From Gymnopus androsaceus JB14 (taxonomy: Eukaryota; Basidiomycota; Agaricomycetes; Agaricales; Omphalotaceae), in the NCBI GenBank assembly GCA_009733575.1, contig ML770009.1, positions 1 through 25,819 of the forward strand: 25,819 bases of DNA, in the 5' to 3' direction. The position numbers and the translations under genes were made by a program. Under the pieces are notes generated by a model. It was not told the origin of the DNA and did no database searches. It saw nothing but the letters and a program-made list of their open reading frames with translations. Numbering within the stretch: position 1 is the stretch's first letter; each line of letters opens with the position of its first letter. Of this stretch, positions 9,582 through 17,733 are shown in pieces.

Positions 9582-9657
9582 GCAATGCCGTGGCTAGCTC
9601 TCGTTAGGGTTCGCCCGAAGGGTGAACCCTAACATTAGAGAGCTAGTCCGGCATTGC
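9582..9657. repeat. Foldback element with TTAGGGTT-containing arms
   Basis: GCAATGCC...TAGCTCTCGTTAGGGTTC at 9582-9613 pairs with GAACCCTAAC...AGAGAGCTAG...GGCATTGC ending at 9657, around a short loop (GCCCGAAGGGT). Both tips are GCAATGCC, so it looks like a tiny palindromic MITE. The arms contain GTTAGGGTT, identical to one and a half telomere units, and a degenerate GGTTAGCGGTTAGGGG stretch follows at 9669-9702. Confidence 0.7.
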
Positions 9658-9720
9658 CAAACATGCTGGGTTAGCGGTTAGGGGTTGAGGTTAGGTAAGG
9701 GGCTCCCGCCTATCAAAATA

Positions 9721-9832
9721 AGCGCAAATGAGGCTTTAGGGTGCCCGCTGACGACTTCCCGGCCCGGGGACCCCCCGAGCGCAGCGAGGGAGGGGAGGGA
9801 AGCGGAGGCGGGCCCGAAGTTTGCGCGCCATA
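9721..9832. repeat. GC-rich foldback sequence
   Basis: GCGCAAA near 9723 is mirrored by TTTGCGC near 9820, GCCCGC by GCGGGC, and GACTTCCC by GGGAAGC, around a core CCCCCCGAGCGCAGCGAGGG. Base composition is far higher in G+C than the AT-rich flanks. This suggests a small inserted foldback element. No coding potential. Confidence 0.6.
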
Positions 9833-9941
9833 CAGTATAATGGTATTAATAATTAATGGTACTTACAGCTGTAGTAATTTGTAGAATAATACAAAACCTA
9901 CAATTGTAATTGAATTTGTCAACAAGATCTGTGTCTGGGGC

Positions 9942-10103
9942 TCATTTGCGAGAAATCCATAGTGACCCATAGCAATCCATAGCAGTCCATAGTTCTGGTC
10001 CAAACTTCTGGACAGATGGGGACCTTGCTATGGGTGCTATGGGTGCTATGACTGCTGGACAGAGCTGTACAGCTCTGTCCAGTACGCCCAGGTTTTGCTG
10101 ATG
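9942..10103. repeat. Left copy of a 150-160 bp inverted repeat with CCATAG subrepeats
   Basis: This stretch recurs in inverted orientation at 11460-11608 with very few changes; the left copy has a 13-base insertion (a TTCTGG duplication). From the outside in it holds TCATTTGYGAGAAATCC, several CCATAG repeats at about 10-bp spacing, a 28-bp perfect palindrome centred on GAGCTGTACAGCTC, and a terminal CAGGTTTTGCTGATG at 10089-10103. The similarity stops exactly after GCTGATG, so this is a real element end. Confidence 0.85.
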
Positions 10104-11459
10104 CTAGGTAATGTGAATCATACTCCTACATTTAATAGTGGTCATTCATGAAAGATTGGGCATTTGGTACCAACAGTACAGTGCTCACTGTCAACCAATT
10201 CTCAATTGACAAATCATATATAAATGCATGTTATGTTATCTGAGCAAATATATTTACGAACCACAGGATTCATACGGTGTCAATAACTTCCATATTTAAA
10301 TCCCACAAGTGGTGGAAATGGTATTTACATTGTTATTAAAAATGTAAATTTGCCGGCAAATCTTGGCACAAGTAAATAAGTTAGTGGATCTTAAATCAGA
10401 AGTTTGTGGATTTGTCGTCCACCTAACGAGTCTCAACCTCTGTGCCTTTACTAGTGACTTTAGACATTGCGGAAATATTGAACTGGCCTATCAGTTTCTT
10501 TTCTTGGCAAAATTTGCACGAAAGAAAAGTTCATCAACTGTTGGCGCCCGCTCACGCGAGTCACTCCGCAGCTAATCATGGCGACTTGTGCTATGAGAAT
10601 TTAGTCTTTGAAGCTTCTCTGAGCCTTATCTTGGCATACATGACACTATCAATCTTTGAAATTGATATCCGAGCACTGTATATCGAAAATTTTACCAGTT
10701 ATGGGACTGAGAATGTTGGAATCATGCTTAAATGGGGTCAATTCTTAATATAACAGAGATTATCCACAACCAGCATATCGTATAAGGATATTGGGAGATG
10801 GAGAGGAAGGTAGCTGGTAATGATGTAGAATTTTAAGCAGTAGTCTCGGAGTTTGCATTAGATTTAGATGGTGAGGTTGCGTATCAATGATTAGTGAGTA
10901 TATTTAGAGGAGTTTGGGCTTAACCTCACAAACACATGCCCACTCAGGAGCAGTCCTCCGAGTAGATCTAGTGATTATATTCCAATGCAAAATATCCAGG
11001 AATCTTCAAATTTCTATCATGTTCTGTTCTGTAATTATGGCAAGTGCAGCCAGTGATACTGAAAGTAGCTCATTCCTCAGGTGGTAAGTTGCTGCCATAA
11101 TTTTGTCTTCACAAGTGATTAATCAATGGAGGAAAACCTGCATTGGGAGTCAGGACAGGGTACATACATAGCATATTAGCAGCATTGAACTATTCAATAT
11201 ATGGGGAAAATTCTACATGAGCCTAAGCTATGTAGTACTACATAGTAGAGTGCTCTACACATGGACAAAGACAACTTTTAAGGTGTCAATGGGGGAGTTG
11301 CTGGCAGAGAATAATCATGTAAAAATGGATTCATTATAAAATTAACAGTACTATCATATCCAGGTGGCAGTCTTTGGTCTAAGTATATATACAGTCAACA
11401 GATCTTTAGTGTATATTCAAGTTTGCTTAGGACTGATAGGAAGTGTCGCACTCCCTAAT
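10104..11459. other. AT-rich spacer between the inverted repeats
   Basis: About 1.36 kb between the two inverted copies. Open frames here are short and show no domains. I see no gene, tandem repeat or RNA. It may be old host sequence between two separate insertions rather than the inside of one transposon, because the similarity of the arms ends sharply at the element-tip motif facing this spacer. Confidence 0.5.
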
Positions 11460-12169
11460 CATCAGCAAAACCTGGGCGTACTGGACAGAGCTGTACAGCT
11501 CTGTCCAGCAGTCATAGCACCCATAGCACCCATAGCAAGGTCCCCATCTGTCCAGAACTATGGACTGCTATGGATTGCTATAAGTCACTATGGATTTCTC
11601 ACAAATGACATCTGTCAGGGCGGTTTCAATTGAAAACTGAATTATGACCACTTTCGGAATCAATTCCCTCACTTAGTTGCAAGATGAAAGAAATAATAAT
11701 AAAATCATATCATATTGTCAATGGCCATGGTACTGTAGTAAGCATAGCAAGTCAAAAAGTACAACTACATAGTGTAGACGAAGCTATAGTACTGTAAATA
11801 CCAAATGGTAACACTACCGATGCTTAATTAGATATATCAAATAAAGTCCAAGGGTGACACTTACCAAGGACATCCAAACTAAAGCAACTCGGAGCTTCGA
11901 CTTGGAAAAAAAAAAGGAAGTTGGGGGAGGGAAGGAAGGGAACTTGGGGAAGTTATAACGCCAATGCATCGGTGCTATATAGCATTGGCGGGAGAGACTG
12001 ACAGCTGTCAAGATGTTGACAGCTAGTTTGTGTGCTCGGTAATCTCATAGGAGCTCATAGGAGCTCATAGGAAGCCATAGCATTTCATAGCACTATGGCT
12101 GCTATGACCAGCTATGGCTTCCTATAGATTGCTATGGCCTCTATGGCCATCACCCAGGTTTTGCTGATG
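11460..12169. mobile_element. 710-bp non-autonomous TIR element of the CATCAGCAAAACCTG family
   Basis: The left end reads CATCAGCAAAACCTGGGCG and the reverse complement of the right end reads CATCAGCAAAACCTGGGTG. Inside each end lie inverted arrays of CATAG/CTATGG subrepeats (11511-11595, and 12044-12150 with CTCATAGGAG repeated three times) at about 10-bp spacing, like transposase-binding subterminal repeats. A GACAGCTGTCAA palindrome occurs near 12000. The interior has no transposase ORF; the minus frame at 11814-12011 has no domain. I see no clean target-site duplication. The alternative is two independent decayed ends that happen to face each other. Confidence 0.6.
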
Positions 12170-12340
12170 AGAGGCTCTATAACCTCTAGTTGTGTCCTGG
12201 ATGGGCATGGAACTGTGAAGACAATGGGTAAATATATTTAATAAGATAGCTAAAGTGTCGGGCAGAGTGTACAGAGTCCTATCAGCCTTCCAATACACTT
12301 AGGACACTGCTCCCTAGCTTGCAGCACACTATAAGCAAAT

Positions 12341-12395
12341 TAAGTTAGAATAAGTAAGAATAAGTAAGAATAAGTTAGATAAGTTAGCAATAAGT
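12341..12395. repeat. Short 10-bp tandem repeat (TAAGTWAGAA)
   Basis: Four consecutive decamers (TAAGTTAGAA, TAAGTAAGAA, TAAGTAAGAA, TAAGTTAGAT) and a decayed fifth. They end directly at the left tip of the MITE at 12396. Confidence 0.8.
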
Positions 12396-12575
12396 CATCA
12401 GCAAAACCTGTATTTTCGCTGGAGGTCTCCAGAGATCTCTGGAGCTTGACAGCTGTCAAAAAAAACTGTCAATTTTCTCCAGAGATCTCCAGAGGTCTCT
12501 GGAATAGGGTACCTTGCTCCAGAGATGCCCCAAATGAATGGGTTTTCTCCAGCGAAAATACGGGTTTTGCTGATG
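12396..12575. mobile_element. 180-bp MITE with 29-bp TIRs (CATCAGCAAAACCTG family)
   Basis: Both ends carry CATCAGCAAAACCYG followed by TATTTTCGCTGGAG, a 29-bp terminal inverted repeat with a single mismatch. The interior is itself built of short palindromes (TCCAGAGATCTCTGGA, GACAGCTGTC) and has no ORF. The dinucleotide GT sits directly outside both tips, a possible 2-bp target duplication. The same tip sequence bounds the elements at 11460-12169 and 16346-16426. Confidence 0.88.
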
Positions 12576-12988
12576 GTTAGCGGAGTTTGAATCTATAAGT
12601 TAGTTTGATAGCCATTGTCCCATATCTTACGACATTGAAAGACTTGGATACATCCCGAATGGTCTCGCCGTTACTTGAAGGTGCATGCATGGATCGCCTT
12701 CAGAACTGATCAAAAAATTTGTAACAATGTGTGTGGGCAAATACCTGTCCATGGACAAATTGTAGATGAGCTAATGGAGGTCTGGGGAATTTCCCAGTGA
12801 CCTGGAAAATGGTACAATTTTGAGTAAAGTTCTGGCAATGTTCTGGGCCGGGCTGGGGTCACTGAAGTCTAAGCCTCTTGATGCATGTTCCACCAAGGGA
12901 GGATTCTAATGTAGATACATGACACTGTGTCGCCGTCGAATCACGATTGAGAAAGTAAATGTTGTAAGTATCCAATAAGTAAATATTA

Positions 12989-13865
12989 TGACGGTATTTT
13001 TCATCAGAAAAAGAGGCCGGATGAGCGTGTATTTCATATTACAGTGCCATTTTTACCCACTCCTTGGTTCAACATCCCAATATATTTTATGAAAGCATTT
13101 TTCATCATTTAATGTACATCTTGGTCAAAAATGGCTCTTTCGGCTTGATGGACCTACTTTTAGCACATATTTTGTACTTCATGTGTGTACATGATTGTGA
13201 TCATTGCTCCCCTTGTGTACTTGGTGTCCACTACATGTGATTGGTTTTGACACATCTCTCAGTGCTACGTGGGCCTACTTGTAATGATTCTGTTTCTGCA
13301 TACATATAAGTGTACATTTGAATCTGTCTTGAGGTACTTCTGAGTTTCTCTAAGTACTTCTGAGTCCTTCTAAGGTACTTCTGAGTTTTACTAAGGTACT
13401 TCTGCTAATACTTATGCAATGTTATTATGCAGTGTCCTTCCTCTTTATGGGTTGAGCTCGCTCATTTCTCATTTGAGGCCGGTTTGGACCGGCTGTGTAC
13501 GGCCCGGTTTTCCACTTCAATGACTATCGATCGAAATGGCTCCTGGCTGCTCCCTTGTGGGACCTTGCAATAGGGCAGTCAATTGTCTAAGTACTAAGCA
13601 CCTGTGGCATCACTGAAATCAGTCAGTCATTAATGAGTATCAGTCGTTCTTTTAAAAAATCTAATAAGATTCACCGGTACTCACCGGGTATTAGCAGTAC
13701 ACCCAAGTGTAATTCTAAGTACGTCAACAACTCATGGTCAACCCAAAGTAAGCATATAAAGTACACTTAACTGCGTTTAAGTAGGTTGTAGCCGCACAAA
13801 CCACTGTGTACATAAAGTAGGATACACGCTCATCCGGCCTCTTTTTCTGATGAAAAATACCGTCA
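12989..13865. mobile_element. 877-bp non-autonomous element with perfect 44-bp TIRs and TA flanks
   Basis: TGACGGTATTTTTCATCAG... at 12989-13032 is repeated exactly in reverse complement at 13822-13865 (44 of 44 bases by eye). TA flanks both tips (12987-12988 and 13866-13867), the target duplication made by Tc1/mariner-type DD(E/D) transposases. There is no transposase frame inside; the interior is AT-rich with a small tandem repeat at 13331-13409. Identical TIRs imply recent movement, with a transposase supplied from elsewhere in the genome. Confidence 0.92.
13331..13409. repeat. Tandem repeat (about 21 bp, four copies)
   Basis: GTACTTCTGAGTYYYWCTAAG is repeated about four times with small changes, starting after GAG at 13331 and fading in TACTTCTGCTAATAC. 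It lies inside the 877-bp TA-flanked element and may be a marker of copy-to-copy length variation. Confidence 0.8.
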
Positions 13866-13867
13866 TA

Positions 13868-16345
13868 CTGTAAAAGTCTCCGAGAAGGCAGAGCTATCTC
13901 TAGTTCGCGAAGATGCTTGGTAATGGTGACCCCGAATTATTTAAATCGGTCCTTGATCTTGATGATCAATGACACATTGTACCTATGATAAGACAGTGGC
14001 GGAGGAGAGAGAACAGACTGGTTTATGGATATCGAAACTAGCTGTAGCCGGGCCTTATCTTCTACTATCTCTCCATCCTCAACAATGAACGCCACCTGGG
14101 ATTTTCTGGGATGTTGAATCTAAGTATGCGGCAAGAATGGCATTATCGGTTGAGCGCGGGTGCACAGTGCCAACGGTGACCACAGTATTCCCCCAACTAT
14201 TGATCGGGCCTTGTACCAACGATAAGACAGTGGTGAGAAAAGGTTGTAGATAGTTACTTCCCACTGCCTCGCTGTCAATCATTGTTTTGAGCAGGTGGAG
14301 AAACAATGATGGAGGAAATATTGATGAGGCATTGACGTAGAGAACAACCTGACTCGTATTCTTAAACGTCTTTCGGCATCTGCTCCTATTGGTTTTGTAT
14401 TTGCAGAGATGCAAATAAAATCGGGCTCAAGGTACTGGTTCCGGAACGGCTACACGAAACCTTAACTTAGAAGTGGAAAACCCGTAAGCGAGATTGGACC
14501 GAACTTGATGTACTTATTTCAGCAACTTCAACAGCTTCCTGTATCAAATTCTAGTAGATCTCATATTGCAAAATATGTTTAGATGCAGAATCATGAGTTG
14601 AGCATTCCTGACATTAGCTGAACTGGATGGGGTGCCCTTCATAACAAGAGAACTAGGAACTTCATTTAGTGAGAGGACCATCAGCAGAAGTGTAGGATGT
14701 GGCCGGTTCGTGATAGAGCTGGCCAGTCTCCAGAGTCCAGCGCTCCAGCATCCCAGGTCCCACATGGTCCGGCATTCGCTGGAGAGGGCGCTTATGGCTC
14801 TGGAAGGCGCTGTCCGGCACTGTCTAGTCTCTTATAAACAAACAACTACATGATCATAAACGATGTACAGAGAGCACTGTCTGATGCTGTCCAGCGCTGG
14901 AGTCATGTTGCTATCTATATACTGCCATCAGCAGTACGGTATACCAGTGTTTCCAATGAATTTCTACTGAACAAAGTACTTTGAAAATGAACTTTAGGCA
15001 TTGGAAAAAGAGCATGTACTGCACCATTTCAATTGATTCGGCGGTCACGGGTCACGGAGGCCTTCTGATGTGCCGAAGTTTGACCAGGTCACAGGTCATT
15101 TTTCAAAAGTGCTGAAAATTTTTGGGGTGACACACTCAAAATTGCTTCAAAAAACGCAAATTTTGGGTCAAAAATGCCGAAATTTTGCTGGGGTCACTCT
15201 GCTCCACCGCAAGGTGCCGAATCCAAAATTTCATCAGGTCAGTCACGGTCACAGGGGCCTGCCGAATCGATCGAAATGGTACAGTATTGCCCGTTCGAAC
15301 TTGTTTATTTGGGCGCGAAATGAATTCATTTCAGCATGGGCTTGGCCTGGGCTTTTTGTTTCCATAGTTTTCCATTCATTTCTCAGCTCAAACAAACAAG
15401 TTCAAAACACTGTTGACCTATAGAGCCTAATCCAATGGGCAATAGTTTGTAGTGCAGCATTGCATTTTCATTTATTCAAGTCATATTTGTAGTTTACTGT
15501 AATTTGACCAGCAGTAATAGGGATAATTCTATTAGACAACCCCTTCTAAAGCTCTTTCAACCATTTTGCGTGCCTGTCGCGCCGGAGTTTGCCCGAAAAA
15601 TGTGTCCTTCACCCTTGCTGGCAGTTGCCATGTTGCGTGGTTCTCATCCTTTCGGATTCATTCTCGTAGCTGCTGCCGCCCCCTCAGGTTTCAATTTCAT
15701 GAGCATACTCTTCTGGGACTCTAGTACTTTAGTCTCCTGATTGATAAAAATTCACCTAGGACACTCAAAACACTTATTCCATATTGCATGAAGGATTTTG
15801 GAGATGAGATTGCACTCTGCAGAGTAAACACCTGGTACTGGGTGCGTATCTCACTCTTCAGAGTTTCTTTACCTTCTTAAATCACTTCCTAGCTTGCTAC
15901 ATTTCTTATACCTTGCAGCCACCAGGCATCAACAAACTCTCGTTGTTCGTTGTGTCACAATTGGTCTTGCCAACATGTGATTTTTAGAGATTTCATTACA
16001 TGCTCAGTAATTCTTGCACCAGTATGGCTTTTTCATTGCTACACACAGGCAGTACATTATTCATGACTGAATTTTCTCAATTTCAATGATTTGTGACCCG
16101 TTAGGACTCAGGTGTGACAGCTGGCACTACGGCCATCGCGGAAGGGTTGTTTCGGGGTTGTTTTCAGTCAACAGGGTTGTTTAATAGAATTATCCCAGTA
16201 ATAGCATTGACCAGCAGCACCCAGTGTCAAAGCAGTGCTGGAAAGCTCTGGACCGCACCAGAAGTGCTAGGACGCTCTTGCAGCCAGAGCACTATGGGAA
16301 GAAAAAAAACAGCCAAAATACATGTTTTGCTGTTGAATGCTCCCA
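13868..16345. other. Repeat-rich interval without an intact gene
   Basis: No intact gene is visible. The minus frame 14079-14414 (111 codons, containing residues like FLTTVLSLVQGPINSWGNTV) could be a worn gene remnant, but I recognise no family. A short motif (TTGTACC-AY-GATAAGACAGTGG) occurs twice in it, at about 13977 and 14212. Between 15040 and 15270 lie repeated GGTCACGG/GTGCCGAA blocks. The other open frames look like chance. Confidence 0.4.
15040..15275. repeat. Repeated GGTCACGG...GCCGAA blocks
   Basis: CGGTCACGGGTCACGGAGGCC near 15042 recurs as CAGTCACGGTCACAGGGGCC near 15240, each followed by a TGCCGAA word; another GGTCACT...GGTGCCGAAT block lies between them near 15193-15225. GATTCGGC occurs once in each orientation near the outer edges. 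This may be a decayed small element, or diverged tandem copies. Confidence 0.45.
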
Positions 16346-16426
16346 CATCAGCAAAACCTGTATTTTCGCTGGTCAAGCTCCAGAGATCTCTGGAGACCTC
16401 CAGCGAAAATACAGGTTTTGCTGATG
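16346..16426. mobile_element. 81-bp palindromic MITE (CATCAGCAAAACCTG family)
   Basis: CATCAGCAAAACCTGTATTT continues TCGCTGG and is mirrored by CCAGCGAAAATACAGG followed by TTTTGCTGATG, around a short core (TCCAGAGATCTCTGGA). The TIRs are almost the whole element. CA stands directly outside both tips, a possible 2-bp target duplication. It is a shortened relative of the 180-bp element at 12396-12575. Confidence 0.88.
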
Positions 16427-16475
16427 CAAGGCTAATCTCAGTAATTTAAAATTCAACGTTAGGTGGCAAAGATCT

Positions 16476-16535
16476 GGAGACAGCTGTCAAAAATCTCCAT
16501 GGTCTCCGGAGGAGTAACCTTGCTCCAGAAACGCT
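16476..16535. repeat. Decayed copy of the 180-bp MITE interior
   Basis: GACAGCTGTCAAAAA, then TCTCC...GGTCTCYGGA, then ACCTTGCTCCAGA occur in the same order as in the interior of the element at 12396-12575, but without recognisable tips. This suggests that the 81-bp palindrome sits at, or inside, an older copy of its own family. Confidence 0.6.
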
Positions 16536-16665
16536 TCCGTATTGTGATCGTCAAGGCTTTTGCCGAACTGCCCGTGACTGCCCGTGACTACCTCGATCTT
16601 GTTTTTTCCCACAGGGACCGCTAATTAAAAACCACACACATCTCTTCAACCTTTTCAAAGACGAG

Positions 16666-17542
16666 ATGAGGCTTTGTGCTGCCTTCAGTCTGCTAGGCGA
16701 TCTCAAACTCGCAATGAGTTTCGCCCTCATTCCAACCCTCAAAGATGTTGTTAAAGAGCCTTCCATGCTGCTGAAACCAATCGCCTTGTCTCGCACGTTC
16801 ATGGCCCATGTTTGGGTAAAATTTGGGGCTGGCACAGATGACGGGGCACGAAAGGTGAAGCAGGGCCTTATCCCACCGTTTGCTGGTAAAATCGTACTAG
16901 ATATTGGAGCTGGTATGTTGCCAACGGCTCTCAAAAATGATCCGCCCACTAACCTCGATGATTTTCTTAGGTCATGGACATACGGTCAACTATCTGGAAC
17001 GACACAAAGTCCAGAAATACATCGCGCTTGAGCCAAATGTGCTGATGCATGGACAGATACGGGATCTTGCCAACCAAGCCGGTTATGCAGAGAGTGACGG
17101 AACTCTCGTTATTTTACCTTACGGAGCAGAAGATATAACTTCTATACTCAAGGCACTCTCTCCAAGCTCCGGAGATCCTCCTGTTGATACACTCATCTCA
17201 GTTCTCACAATGTGCTCGATACCTGATCCTCAAAATGTCATGGCACGCCTGGTGCGTGACGTTCTAAAGCCAGGAGGCCAGTTCCTGTTCTACGAGCACG
17301 TTCTGAGCCCAAGGCCCGACGTAGCATGGTGGCAGCGATTCTGGTCGCCCTTGTGGCAGTTGCCCTTTGATGGTTGCAGGCTTGATCGCCCTACTCATAT
17401 CTGGATTGACAAAATCCAGACTGTGGACAGTCATGGCGATCAAATTAGTGTATGGAGTGAGCAGCAAGTATGGGGAAAGGAAGGCGAGCCAGATGAGCAT
17501 CTCTTTTGGCATCGTGTAGGACGCTACGTCAAACGTGCTTGA
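16666..17542 (+). CDS. SAM-dependent methyltransferase (METTL7/Methyltransf_11-like)
   Basis: Two exons, 16666-16912 and 16971-17542, join across a 58-nt intron with a CACTAAC branch site and give 272 aa. The intron splits the SAM-binding loop exactly: VLDIGAGHGHTV (residues about 77-88) is motif I of class I methyltransferases. The acidic end of strand 2 follows (IALEPN), then a post-motif DTLISVLTMCSIPDP and the VLKPGGQFLFYEHVLS strand/turn. The C-terminus has LPFDGCRLDRPTHIWID, close to the GC-x-L-x-R pattern of METTL7-type thiol methyltransferases, whose N-terminus is a membrane or lipid-droplet anchor; here residues 1-25 are moderately hydrophobic. The substrate cannot be told. Frame and motifs are intact, so it is probably functional. 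It is convergent with the MFS gene; the 3' ends are 191 bp apart. Confidence 0.88.
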
Positions 17543-17565
17543 GCTTAATTTGCTTGAGCTTAATT
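17536..17565. repeat. 15-bp tandem duplication across the methyltransferase stop codon
   Basis: TGCTTGAGCTTAATT is present twice in a row and begins a third time. The first copy contains the TGA stop of the methyltransferase, so the duplication does not change the protein. It is a recent-looking slippage or repair scar. Confidence 0.9.
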
Positions 17566-17733
17566 TGCTTCTGGCCGTTCCGAGGATGGGACCCCCCCGT
17601 ATATATAGCCCTCCTTTTCCAAATACTCATGCCGCTCCGTTTGAGCTTCATCCGATAGCTAGCTTTATCTTGGCAATACATTTCCATATAATCAATCATC
17701 GCTCCAGAACAGTGAGTGATCAATACACATGTA

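Noticed and set aside
10053..10107. Helitron 3' end (palindrome followed by ...CTAG)
   Set aside because: The palindrome and CTAG fit loosely, but the tip motif also occurs as both ends of clear inverted-repeat elements, and there is no 5' TC end, no A/T insertion site and no Rep/helicase gene.
14079..14414. Minus-strand frame of 111 codons as a gene
   Set aside because: No domain, no convincing neighbouring exons, and an internally duplicated motif; kept only as a possible remnant in the interval description.
17588..17608. TATA-like GTATATATAG as a promoter
   Set aside because: It lies between two convergent gene ends; no gene starts downstream on either strand within reach.
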